Positions 50,463 to 59,285 of a DNA stretch of 64,000 nucleotides are shown piece after piece. Below the pieces are notes generated by a model that was not told the DNA's origin, made no database searches, and saw only the letters and a program-made list of their open reading frames with translations. Numbering within the stretch: position 1 is the stretch's first letter; each line of letters begins with the position of its first letter. The position numbers were made by a program, and so were the translations under genes. Location of the stretch: contig NZ_JBAWKJ010000003.1 in the NCBI RefSeq assembly GCF_037095755.1, positions 248,001 through 312,000 on the forward strand, read 5' to 3'. This DNA is from Sphingopyxis sp. CCNWLW2. GTDB taxonomy: Bacteria > Pseudomonadota > Alphaproteobacteria > Sphingomonadales > Sphingomonadaceae.

Positions 50463-53279
50463 CTACCAGCGGATCGTCACCCCGACCGTGCCGCCATAGC
50501 GCCGGCTGCGCGGCCCGTCGGCGTCGAACGCATAATCGCCCTTCACATGCACCGCGACGCTGTCGCCGAGGCGTGCGATCAGCCCGGCGCCGACCTCGGC
50601 CTCGGTGCGGCCGAGGTCGGTGCGGATCGGATCGGTGCCGAAACGCGTCGACTGGTCGCCCGAAAAGCCGTGCCACAGGCTGGCGTGGAGATAGGGCTGG
50701 AAGCCGCCATATTCGCCCTGGAGGCGCAGCCCGGCGCGCCCCGTAAGTGAATCGCCCGTGGCGAAATCGATCGCCGAGAAGGCGTCGGCGCGGTCGTCGA
50801 GCTTCACCTGCTGCCACAAGAGCTGCGCCTGCGGCTCGAGCGTCCACTTGCCCGAGAGCGCGATCGGATATCCGGCCTCGAGCGACGCGGTCCAGCCGGT
50901 GCCGTCGACGTCGATTGCCATGCCCGAACTGGCGGCGGCTTCGCCGTCGAACCAGCTGTGCATCGCCACCAGGTCGACGTACCAGCCGCTTGTCCCGACG
51001 AGCGTCGCATAACCGGCAAGGCTCGTCGCCTTGACATCGATCTGGCCGACGGTGAGGTCGTTCCAGCCGAGCGCGCCGCCGCGGACGGTGCCGTCGGTCG
51101 ACGAGCGTCCGACGAAGGCGCCCAGGCGAATGTTCGTCCCGCCATCCTCGCCCCAGCCGGCGAAATCCTGCCCGATCTGGAATCCCGAGAGGTCGCCGTC
51201 GAGCGAGGGTGCGACGTCGCCGCCCCATTTGATGTCGCTATTTTCGGCGAAGACGCGTCCCCATGTCGCGGGCAGCACACCGCCGCCGCGCAGCAGCGCC
51301 TGCTCGCCGCGGCGCTCGTGGAAGGTGCCGAGCGTCGCCGACGCCAAATGATGCGCGACGGGCACTGCCGCGACAAAGGCCGCGACCTCGGGCCGGAAGA
51401 GCGGAACGACCTCGCCGGCCGCGGCAACGGCCGGTGTCGCGCCGGGCGTCGGCGGTTCGGCGGCCGGGTCGGGGGTCGGCGGCGGTAGCGGCGCGGGTTC
51501 GGCCGGCGGTTCGGGCGGCGGCGGCGGTGCGGCGGGTTCGGGCGCCGGCGGCGGCTCGGGCGTCGGCGCCGGCGGCGGATCGGTCACGGTCACCGGCGGC
51601 GCGGGATCGACCGGGTCGGGATCGACCGGCGTCGGCTCGGGCGGCGGGGGCGGGGGAGCGGGCACCGGCGGCGGCGGCGGTGCCGGCGGCTCGGGTGGCA
51701 GCGGTTCGGGGGCGGGCGCCGGTGGCGGCGGCGTCAAGACCGGCGGCGCGGGCGCGGGCTCGGGCGGCGGGGGAGCCGCGGGTGCTGGCGGGGGCGGCAA
51801 GGTCGAGCGCAGATACCAATTCTGCCCGGTGCCGGTGGTCGTGCCGCCGCGAAACAGGAAATATTCATAGGCGCCGACGGCGACGCGGTGGTTGAGCGCA
51901 AAGGCGCCGCTCGCCGTCGTTCCGCCATTGATCGCCTCGACGACAAGGATGCCGTTTTGCGCCGTGACACCCCCGGTGCCGCCGGCGTTGAGCACGGTGA
52001 TTCCCGTTGTGCCCGACGCGGCACCCGCGTCGATCACCAGCTTGTCGGACAGCGAGTTGTCGCCCCCGAGCACGGTATCAATCAGCAGCAGGCCATCGTT
52101 GCCGACATAGTCGCCGCGCACGGTGAAGCTGTTGCCCGGGGTATTGCCGCCATTGGTCAGATCGATGCGCCCGGCGTTCACCAGCGTCGCGCGCTGTCCC
52201 GCGGTAAAGGCCGCGATCCCTCCCTGAAGGCCGCCGCCGAAGATCGTGCTCGACGCGTCGAGTTCGAAACGGCCGGTGCCCGTCCCCGCATCGCCAAGCG
52301 TCAGGAAGCCATCGAAGGTCAGTTCGCTATCGTTGGTGGCGCGGATCAGTTCCCAGCCGTCGAAGCGTGCGATTCCACCGCTTGTGACATTGTCGAAGGT
52401 GAGCGTGTCGGTTCCTTCGCCCCCCGTGATCCGCGGTGACCGGCCAAGATGCGCCGCCGTCAGATCCACCAGCCGCGCGCTGTCATTGTCGCCGCCGAGG
52501 TCGACCGTGCCATGGACGATGCCGCCGCCGTCCCAGGTGAAGCTGTCGGCGCCGACGCTGAGCAGCACGTCGCCGCCGACCGATCCCCCGGTGATCGTCA
52601 CGCTGTCGGTGCCGCCCGAGACGCTGATATTGCCGCCGATCGTGCCGCCCGACAGGATGATCGTGTCGTTGCCGAATCCGGCGACGAGATTGCGATCGAT
52701 GATCCCGCCCGACATGTCGAACAGATTGTCGGCGAGCTTCATATTGACGCGGCCGATGCGCCCGCCGGTCATCCGCGCCGTGTCGCCGTCGTCGAACGCG
52801 TCAACGATGCGGCCGCCCGACATGAGGAAGGTGTCCATCGACCCGCCCTGGTTGAGCGTGTTGATCTCGCCGCCGGTCATCACGAAATCGTCGATGCCTT
52901 CGCCTTGCTGCACCTGTCCGGTGACCGTCCCGGCGCTGATCTGGAAACGGTCGTCGCCATTGCCCTGATCGACGCCGCCGTTGATGCGGCCCGAATCCAT
53001 CACGACGGCGTCGGTCCCTCCGCCAAAGGTTACATTGCCGGCGATGATCCCGGTTCCACCGGCGGGGAGCGTCAACTGGTTGTTGCCGCCCGGATCGTTC
53101 AGGCCGGCAGGGGAGGTGCCGCTGCTGCAGCCGTGGGTGTCGTCACCCGCGGTGGGCGTAAAGACGCATTGCGCAAGCGCCGGCGACGCCTGCGTCAGCG
53201 TGAGGCCGACGGCAGCGGTCGACAGGAGCAAATGCTTCCGGCGTGGGGCGAGCGGCTTCGATATGGATTTGGGGGGCAT
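50463..53279 (-). CDS. Autotransporter with proline-rich linker
   Basis: 938 residues. Start ATG 53279 with a basic extended signal peptide (MPPKSISKPLAPRRKHLLLS, then AAVGLTLTQASPALAQ). The passenger is a series of about 22-residue units of the type G-x-G-x-D-x-F-x-M-S/T-G-G-x-I. A linker of about 130 residues composed almost only of Pro, Ala, Glu, Val and Thr follows, then a beta-barrel of roughly 290 residues with SLEAGYPIALSGKWTLEPQA, ending GVTIRW. It has the same general plan as the protein at 5267-10288, but no close similarity was seen. The linker probably spans the cell-wall space or holds the passenger away from the surface. Confidence 0.92.
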   Translation of the reverse strand: MPPKSISKPLAPRRKHLLLSTAAVGLTLTQASPALAQCVFTPTAGDDTHGCSSGTSPAGLNDPGGNNQLTLPAGGTGIIAGNVTFGGGTDAVVMDSGRINGGVDQGNGDDRFQISAGTVTGQVQQGEGIDDFVMTGGEINTLNQGGSMDTFLMSGGRIVDAFDDGDTARMTGGRIGRVNMKLADNLFDMSGGIIDRNLVAGFGNDTIILSGGTIGGNISVSGGTDSVTITGGSVGGDVLLSVGADSFTWDGGGIVHGTVDLGGDNDSARLVDLTAAHLGRSPRITGGEGTDTLTFDNVTSGGIARFDGWELIRATNDSELTFDGFLTLGDAGTGTGRFELDASSTIFGGGLQGGIAAFTAGQRATLVNAGRIDLTNGGNTPGNSFTVRGDYVGNDGLLLIDTVLGGDNSLSDKLVIDAGAASGTTGITVLNAGGTGGVTAQNGILVVEAINGGTTASGAFALNHRVAVGAYEYFLFRGGTTTGTGQNWYLRSTLPPPPAPAAPPPPEPAPAPPVLTPPPPAPAPEPLPPEPPAPPPPPVPAPPPPPPEPTPVDPDPVDPAPPVTVTDPPPAPTPEPPPAPEPAAPPPPPEPPAEPAPLPPPTPDPAAEPPTPGATPAVAAAGEVVPLFRPEVAAFVAAVPVAHHLASATLGTFHERRGEQALLRGGGVLPATWGRVFAENSDIKWGGDVAPSLDGDLSGFQIGQDFAGWGEDGGTNIRLGAFVGRSSTDGTVRGGALGWNDLTVGQIDVKATSLAGYATLVGTSGWYVDLVAMHSWFDGEAAASSGMAIDVDGTGWTASLEAGYPIALSGKWTLEPQAQLLWQQVKLDDRADAFSAIDFATGDSLTGRAGLRLQGEYGGFQPYLHASLWHGFSGDQSTRFGTDPIRTDLGRTEAEVGAGLIARLGDSVAVHVKGDYAFDADGPRSRRYGGTVGVTIRW

Positions 53280-53351
53280 GCGTCCTCATTCCCTTTCGGG
53301 TTGGTATGCCCCCCTGTCCGTCAAGCCTATAAACTGAATGTTACCAAAACG

Positions 53352-53978
53352 CTAAGCATCAAATTGCGGCGGCGGTTCGTCGCCCAGAGCGCGCTTCAAT
53401 GTCGCCTTGATATTGCGCAGCAGCCGGCGCAGTGCGATGATGACGATGACGGCGGCAACCGCGAGCAGGATCGCGATGACGATGGCCAGCGGCGGATAGG
53501 CGATGGCGAGCGCCAGCAGGCCGCCCGTGGCGACATCTTCGCCGGTCGACACGACGGCGTTGCTGAACGGTTCGGGGCTGACGTTGACGACCGCGCGCGT
53601 CGTCGCCTTGGCGCCATGGCTCAGCAAGGCGCCGCCGCCGCCGAGCAGAAAGGCGATGACCTGCCACGCCGGATCCGATGAATCGACCAGCGCCAGCGCC
53701 AGCAGCGCGCCGCCGAGCGGACGGACGATGCTGTGGACCGTATCCCAGATCGAATCGACCCAGGCGATCTTGTCGGCCAGGAACTCGGCGAGGGTGCCGA
53801 CAAAAGCGACGCCGAGCACCCATGGGTTGGCGAGCACCTGTAAGGCGGCGAGATGTTCGGGCAGCGGCAGCCAGCCGAAATGCATCGCGGTGCCGGTCGC
53901 CAATATGGTGAGGTAGAGCCGCCAGCCGGCAAGGAGGCTGAGGCTGCCCGCGACGCCCAAAATCTCGACGATTCCCAA
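53352..53978 (-). CDS. DUF4126 family membrane protein
   Basis: 208 residues with about five hydrophobic segments, starting MGIVEILGVAGSLSLLAGWR. The conserved core FLADKIAWVDSIWDTVHSIV and the later SHGAKATTRAVVNVSPEPFSN match the DUF4126 pattern as I remember it. Function unknown. It is upstream of the autotransporter on the same strand, separated by 72 bases. The end is basic and acidic (RALGDEPPPQFDA). Confidence 0.85.
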   Translation of the reverse strand: MGIVEILGVAGSLSLLAGWRLYLTILATGTAMHFGWLPLPEHLAALQVLANPWVLGVAFVGTLAEFLADKIAWVDSIWDTVHSIVRPLGGALLALALVDSSDPAWQVIAFLLGGGGALLSHGAKATTRAVVNVSPEPFSNAVVSTGEDVATGGLLALAIAYPPLAIVIAILLAVAAVIVIIALRRLLRNIKATLKRALGDEPPPQFDA

Positions 53979-54086
53979 TGCCCTGCTCCCCGTCCCGGAT
54001 CCCTTGGTCGAGCGTCATCTTGCACCCGTCCGCGCGTGCCCGCAATGCGGGATGACAAGGGGATGCGGCGGGGTTATCGCTTGGCC

Positions 54087-54881
54087 ATGACAAATACCCC
54101 GACGACCCCGCCCGCCGAGATCTTGCCCGACGGTGCCATTCCCGCCGCGACGCTGGTCATCATGCGGCCGGCGGACGACGGCGGCGCTGACGAGATATTG
54201 ATGGTCAAGCGGTCGGTCGCCATGGCTTTCGCGGCCGGGGCGGTTGTGTTTCCCGGCGGCCGCGTCGACCCCGACGATTATCGGGTGGCGCGTCTGTACG
54301 GGCCGGGCATCGACGAAGCCGACGGCGCGGCGCGGGTCGCGGCGCTGCGCGAGACGCTGGAGGAAACGGGCCTCGCGGTCGGTTGGCCGGCGCTGGACGA
54401 AAGCGACGTCGCCGAGGTGCGGCAGGCGTTGCTCGCCGGAACGTTGCTTTCGGACATATTGGCAGCGCGCGGCGACCGAATCGCACTGGAATCCTTCGTC
54501 CCTTTCGCGCGATGGTGCCCCAATTTCAAAGAGGCGCGGACGTTCGACACGCGTTTCTATGCCGTCGTCGCCCCGCCGCACAGCCACGAGCTGACGGTCG
54601 AGGAGGCCGAGCACAGCCATATTTTCTGGGCGAGCGCGAAGGCCACGCTGGCGATGGCCGACCGCGGCGACGTGTCGGTGATCTTCCCAACCCGTCGCAA
54701 TCTCGAACGCCTGGCTCAAGTCATGGATTTTTCTAGCTTTTCCGATCATTCCGGCCAGTTTCCGGTCGAGCTCATCACGCCATGGGTCGAGGAGCGCGAG
54801 GGGCAGTCCTATCTCTGCATCCCCGGGCATCTCGGCTATCCTGTTACGAGCGAATCCTTCGAGCGCGTACGGCGCGGATAA
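54087..54881 (+). CDS. NUDIX hydrolase
   Basis: 264 residues from ATG 54087 (MTNTPTTPPAEILPDG); ATG 54063 is a close alternative. The NUDIX box is REtlEETGL (AALRETLEETGLAVG), and upstream FPGGRVDPDDY is the usual Gly-Gly part. This arrangement, with a long insertion between the GG and the box, fits the NUDT19/acyl-CoA-type branch that hydrolyses CoA derivatives. Divergent from the DUF4126 gene. Confidence 0.9.
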   Translation: MTNTPTTPPAEILPDGAIPAATLVIMRPADDGGADEILMVKRSVAMAFAAGAVVFPGGRVDPDDYRVARLYGPGIDEADGAARVAALRETLEETGLAVGWPALDESDVAEVRQALLAGTLLSDILAARGDRIALESFVPFARWCPNFKEARTFDTRFYAVVAPPHSHELTVEEAEHSHIFWASAKATLAMADRGDVSVIFPTRRNLERLAQVMDFSSFSDHSGQFPVELITPWVEEREGQSYLCIPGHLGYPVTSESFERVRRG

Positions 54882-54953
54882 GTAGCGTTCGAAGCAACAA
54901 CTTTTCCCCTATTTATGATTTACTAAGATTTACCGGGGTAGGGCAAAACGTCG

Positions 54954-54982
54954 TTGCAATTGCTGAACGCCGTGCCTAATAA
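54954..54982 (+). promoter_or_regulatory. Sigma-70-like promoter of the small membrane protein
   Basis: TTGCAA (54954-54959), 17-bp spacer, TAATAA (54977-54982). A 5' leader of about 65 bases leads to ATG 55055. Confidence 0.55.
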
Positions 54983-55054
54983 GGCGCTGCAGAAGCAGAC
55001 CGGGGGAAACTTCGCCGGTGTGATTCGACAAAAGTAATCCAGTGGACGGAGAAA

Positions 55055-55285
55055 ATGATGAACCTGCTTAAGAAAGCTGCGATCTCTCTCGCAGCGACCT
55101 CGATGATTGCGGCGCCGGTTGCCGCGTCGGCTGCTCCCGCAGCCCGCGCAGCTTCGGCCGTTGACGGCCAGAGCGAACTCGAAGGCAGCACGAGCTGGAT
55201 CATCGCTGTCCTCGCTCTCGTTGCTGTCGTTGGCGGCATCATCATCGCGTCGGACAACGACGACGACAAGCCGACCAGCCCGTAA
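55055..55285 (+). CDS. Small secreted or membrane protein with acidic tail
   Basis: 76 residues. A signal peptide (MMNLLKKAAISLAATSMIAA) is followed by an Ala-rich stretch, one membrane helix (STSWIIAVLALVAVVGGIII) and an acidic tail ASDNDDDKPTSP. It belongs to a small protein type that I remember as common in sphingomonads, of unknown function. The promoter, ribosome site (GGAG) and terminator all belong to this one gene, so it is a stand-alone and probably well expressed unit. Confidence 0.85.
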   Translation: MMNLLKKAAISLAATSMIAAPVAASAAPAARAASAVDGQSELEGSTSWIIAVLALVAVVGGIIIASDNDDDKPTSP

Positions 55286-55316
55286 TAACGGCTGTTCTGG
55301 CTAGCCAGACTTTCGC

Positions 55317-55353
55317 AAAGGGCTCCGAGCTTCGCTCGGGGCCCTTTGTTTAT
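55317..55353 (+). terminator. Rho-independent terminator
   Basis: 13-bp stem AAAGGGCTCCGAG (55317-55329) with CTCGGGGCCCTTT (55335-55347), one mismatch, 5-base loop, then TTGTTTA-type T-rich tail. 31 bases after the small protein stop. Confidence 0.85.
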
Positions 55354-55400
55354 TCCGGGTGGTGAACACCTGCGCGTCGCCAAGGCGCGATGATGCAGGG

Positions 55401-56258
55401 TCAGAGTGCGACGGTCCGGTTCGTCCGTGATCGCGCGAGCGGGATCGCCTGGCGGGCGCGGTGGGCGGCGGCCGCGTCGATGGGGGCGAGCGTCAGCGCA
55501 TAACCCTCGGCGTGCGCGTCGCCCGGCCTTGCGGCATCGGCCAGAACGATACCCCAGGGATCGACGGCAAGGCTGTGGCCAAAGGTCTGCCGGCCGTCTT
55601 CATGCGCGCCGCCCTGCGCCGCCGCCACGACATGACAGCCGGTTTCGATCGCCCGTGCACGCATCAGGACATGCCAATGCGCCTCGCCCGTCGACACGGT
55701 GAAGGCGGCGGGGATGGCGATCACCGTCGCGCCGCGATCGACCAGCGCGCGGTAAAGCTCGGGGAAGCGCAGGTCGTAACAGATGCTGAGTCCCATCAGT
55801 CCGAGCGGCGTTTCGACGACCGCCACGGCGTCGCCGCCGGCATAGGCCGCCGATTCCTGCCAATTTTCGCCCGACGGCAGGGTGACGTCGAACATATGGA
55901 TCTTGTCGTAACGCGCGCGGATGCTGCCGTCGGCGGCGATGACATGGCTGCGGTTGACGCGGCGTTCGCCATCGTCGGCCAGCAGCGGCATCGATCCCGA
56001 ATGCAGCCATATCCCGTGCTTCTGCGCCAACGCCTGCAGCGCCGCGGGCCAGGGGCTGTCGGCTTCGCTAGCCAAATGCGCCCCGGATCGCGCGCGCTCG
56101 CGGTCGAGGAGCAGCGACATTTCGGGAAGAAAGGCCATCGCGGCACCGTGCGCCGCGGCTTCGCCCATCGCGCGGTCGATCGTCGCGAGATTGACGGCGG
56201 GGTCGATACCGCTGGTCATCTGGATCAGGGCGGCGAGGGGAGCGGGTTCTTCGGTCAT
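55401..56258 (-). CDS. Carbon-nitrogen hydrolase (nitrilase family)
   Basis: 285 residues with the full Glu-Lys-Cys triad: Glu46 in AMAFLPEMSLLLDRERA, Lys119 in RYDKIHMFDV and Cys160 in LSICYDLRFPELYRAL. The LPEMSLLLDRERA and GENWQESAAYAGG segments are like Nit1/Nit2 omega-amidases, which hydrolyse deaminated glutathione or 2-oxoglutaramate. Divergent from the peptidase at 56346. Confidence 0.93.
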   Translation of the reverse strand: MTEEPAPLAALIQMTSGIDPAVNLATIDRAMGEAAAHGAAMAFLPEMSLLLDRERARSGAHLASEADSPWPAALQALAQKHGIWLHSGSMPLLADDGERRVNRSHVIAADGSIRARYDKIHMFDVTLPSGENWQESAAYAGGDAVAVVETPLGLMGLSICYDLRFPELYRALVDRGATVIAIPAAFTVSTGEAHWHVLMRARAIETGCHVVAAAQGGAHEDGRQTFGHSLAVDPWGIVLADAARPGDAHAEGYALTLAPIDAAAAHRARQAIPLARSRTNRTVAL

Positions 56259-56345
56259 GGCTTCTGGCTAAGCCGATGGCGTCCGCAGGACAAGCCGCAT
56301 GACAGTTCAGTGGCCAGCAAGGTTCGAAGGCGATAAGATGGGGCA

Positions 56346-59285
56346 ATGTTCACTTTCTCCCGGCGCGCGCCGCTTAGTTTGACCCGATCTTTTCTCCTTG
56401 CCGGCGCCGCTGCTGCGTTGCTGCTGACGGGGCCGTCCGTCAGCGCGCAAGGGACGGCGACGAAAACCGCCGGCGCCCCGGCGAAAAGCGGCGACTGGCT
56501 GTATGTCGGCAGCGATATTCCGCGCGACACCGCGTGGCAGTTCGGCGTGCTTCCCAACGGTGTGCGCTATGCCGTGCGCAACAATGGCGTTCCCCCGGGG
56601 CAGGTGTCGATCCGCGTCCGCATGGACGTCGGCTCGATGTTCGAAACCGAACAGGAGCGCGGTTACGCCCATTTGCTCGAACATCTGACCTTCCGCGGGT
56701 CGGAGCATATTCCCGATGGCGAAGCCAAGCGCATCTGGCAGCGGTTCGGCGTTACCTTCGGTAGCGATTCGAACGCGCAGACGACTCCGACGCAGACGGT
56801 CTATCAACTCGACCTGCCGAGCGTGACGCCCGCCAATCTCGACGAAAGCATGAAATTGCTGTCGGGCATGGTGCGCGAACCGCGCATCTCCGAACTCGCG
56901 GTCGCCGCCGAGCGCGGCGTTGTAATGTCAGAACTGCGCGAAGCCGACGGCCCGCAAAAGCGGATTGCCGACGCGACCAACGCGCATCTGTTCGCAGGGC
57001 AATTGCTTGGCGACCGCTCGCCGATCGGCACCACGGCGTCGCTCGGCAAGGCGAGCGCGACCTCGGTCGCCGCCTTCCACAATCGCTGGTATCGCCCCGA
57101 CCGGGCGGTCGTGGTTATCGTCGGCGATGCCGATCCGGCGGTGCTCGCCGGGCTGGTCGCGAAATATTATGGCGACTGGAAAGCCGACGGACCGAACCCC
57201 GCCAATCCCGATTTCGGCAAGCCCGACCCGACCAAACCCGCGGCGCGCGAGATCGTCGAGGCGAACCAGCCGCTGGCGCTGACGCTGGCGATGGTGCGCC
57301 CGTGGAAGAAGCGCATCGACACGGTCGAAAATACGCGGCGGCTCTATCTCGAATTCATCGCGCAGGCGCTGGTCAATCGCCGGCTGGAAAACCGCGCGCG
57401 CAGCGGCGGCAGCTATCTGGTCGCGACGGTCGAGCAGCAATATGTCAGCCGCAGCGTCGACGTGACGATGGCGTCGATCGTTCCCCTGAGCGACTGGAAA
57501 GCCGCGCTTGCCGACGTGCGCGGCGTGATCGCCGACGCGGTGAAAAACCCGCCGTCGCAGGCCGACATCGACCGCGAGGCGAACGAGATTCAGGCGTTCC
57601 TGGTCAAGGAGCTGGAGAATGCGCGCAACGAGCCCGGCGCGCGGCTCGCTGACGACATGGTGCGGGCGGTCGATATCAACGAAACGGTAACGAGCCCGCA
57701 GGGGCAGGTCGACATGTTCAAGGCGATCCGCGCCTCGGCGACGCCGAAGGTGATGCTGGACATCAGCAAGGCGATCTTTGCCGCGCCGGTCACCCGCGTC
57801 GTGCTGACCACGCCAACGCCCGCGGGCGGCGATGCCGCAGTGCTGGCCGCGCTGAAGGCACCCGTGACCGCGCGCGACGACCGGCTGGCGGCGGTGAAGG
57901 CCGATTTCAAGCAGCTGCCGGCGATCGGCCAGCCGGGCACGATCGCCGCGACCAGCGCCCTCCTCGGCCTGCGCGCCGAGCGGATCGAATTCGCCAATGG
58001 CGTTACCGCGCTCGTTTCGAACAACAAGGTCGAGCCGGGCAAGGTGCGCGTCAATGTGCGCTTTGGCACCGGCAACCGCAGCGTCGCCGCCGACGCGCCG
58101 AACCTGCTCTGGACCGGTGACTATGCGCTGGTCGCGAGCGGTATCGGCCCGTGGGGGCAGAACGAGATCGACCAGCTGACCAACGGCCGGCAGATCCAGA
58201 TGAATTTCGCGATCGACGACGATGCGTTCGAACTGTCGGCCGAAAGCCGGCCCGCCGACCTGGCCGACCAGATGCGGCTGATCGCCGGCAAACTGGCGCA
58301 GCCGCGCTGGGATCCGGCGCCGGTCGAACGGCTGCGCATCGGTTTCCTCACCGGATATGATCTCAACGACGCGACGCCCAACGCGGTGCTCGACCGCAAT
58401 CTGCGCGGCTGGCTGACGAACAATGACGCGCGCTGGGCCGCGCCCGACAAGGCGCAGATCGAGGCGCTGACCCCCGCCGCCTTCCGCGCTTTCTGGGAAC
58501 CGCGTCTGGCCAGCGGGCCGATCGAGGTGCAGATTTTCGGCGACCTCGAAACCGTCGACTATAAGAAGATCCTCGCCGAGACGCTCGGCGCGCTGCCGCC
58601 GCGACAGACCCTCGCGCCGCCCGCCGGCCAGCGCGTCGATTTTGCCAAACATGTCACCGTGCCCGAGATCGCTTACCATCGCGGCGAGCAGGGGCAGGCG
58701 GCGGCGATGACCGCCTGGCCGACCGGCGGCGGCCTCGCCAGCCCGCGCGACGCGCGCGGGCTCGAAGTGCTGGCGGCGATCTTCAACGACCGCCTGTTCG
58801 ATCGTCTGCGCGCCGAGCAGGGCGCAAGCTATGGCCCCGTGGTCGACAGCCACTGGCCGACGGGCTTCGACACTGGCGGCTATCTGCTCGTCGGCAGTCT
58901 GCTCGCACCGAAGGATCTCGATCGCTTTTACGGTATCGCCCGCGACATCGCCGCCGACCTGGTCGCAAAGCCGATCACCGCCGACGAACTGGCGCGCAAC
59001 GCCGGGCCGATCCGCGAGCAGGTCGCGCGCGCGTCGACGGGCAATGTCTATTGGATGTTCCTGCTCGAAGGCGCGACGCGCGATCCGCGCGTCACAGCGG
59101 CCGCGCTGTCGATCCAGGACGATATTTCGGCGGTCACTTCGGCCGATATCCAGCGGCTGGCGCGGCAATATCTGACACCCGCGCGCCAATGGTCGCTGGC
59201 GATCCTGCCCAAGGGGATGACGCTCGCCGAGGCATCGGCGCTGGGTACAGCGTCGGCTTCGGCGCCCGCGGCGGGCGGGCGTTAA
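56346..59285 (+). CDS. Periplasmic M16 (insulinase) zinc peptidase
   Basis: 979 residues with a signal peptide ending near VSAQ. The inverted zinc motif HLLEH (residues 109-113) in AHLLEHLTFRGSEHIPDG defines the M16 N-domain, with the third ligand Glu expected about 75 residues later (AAERGVVMSELREADG). A second, inactive M16-like half follows from about residue 530 (ANGVTALVSNNKVEPGKVRV). It probably degrades peptides in the periplasm. Its 3' end overlaps that of the antiporter on the other strand by four bases (59282-59285). Confidence 0.94.
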   Translation: MFTFSRRAPLSLTRSFLLAGAAAALLLTGPSVSAQGTATKTAGAPAKSGDWLYVGSDIPRDTAWQFGVLPNGVRYAVRNNGVPPGQVSIRVRMDVGSMFETEQERGYAHLLEHLTFRGSEHIPDGEAKRIWQRFGVTFGSDSNAQTTPTQTVYQLDLPSVTPANLDESMKLLSGMVREPRISELAVAAERGVVMSELREADGPQKRIADATNAHLFAGQLLGDRSPIGTTASLGKASATSVAAFHNRWYRPDRAVVVIVGDADPAVLAGLVAKYYGDWKADGPNPANPDFGKPDPTKPAAREIVEANQPLALTLAMVRPWKKRIDTVENTRRLYLEFIAQALVNRRLENRARSGGSYLVATVEQQYVSRSVDVTMASIVPLSDWKAALADVRGVIADAVKNPPSQADIDREANEIQAFLVKELENARNEPGARLADDMVRAVDINETVTSPQGQVDMFKAIRASATPKVMLDISKAIFAAPVTRVVLTTPTPAGGDAAVLAALKAPVTARDDRLAAVKADFKQLPAIGQPGTIAATSALLGLRAERIEFANGVTALVSNNKVEPGKVRVNVRFGTGNRSVAADAPNLLWTGDYALVASGIGPWGQNEIDQLTNGRQIQMNFAIDDDAFELSAESRPADLADQMRLIAGKLAQPRWDPAPVERLRIGFLTGYDLNDATPNAVLDRNLRGWLTNNDARWAAPDKAQIEALTPAAFRAFWEPRLASGPIEVQIFGDLETVDYKKILAETLGALPPRQTLAPPAGQRVDFAKHVTVPEIAYHRGEQGQAAAMTAWPTGGGLASPRDARGLEVLAAIFNDRLFDRLRAEQGASYGPVVDSHWPTGFDTGGYLLVGSLLAPKDLDRFYGIARDIAADLVAKPITADELARNAGPIREQVARASTGNVYWMFLLEGATRDPRVTAAALSIQDDISAVTSADIQRLARQYLTPARQWSLAILPKGMTLAEASALGTASASAPAAGGR

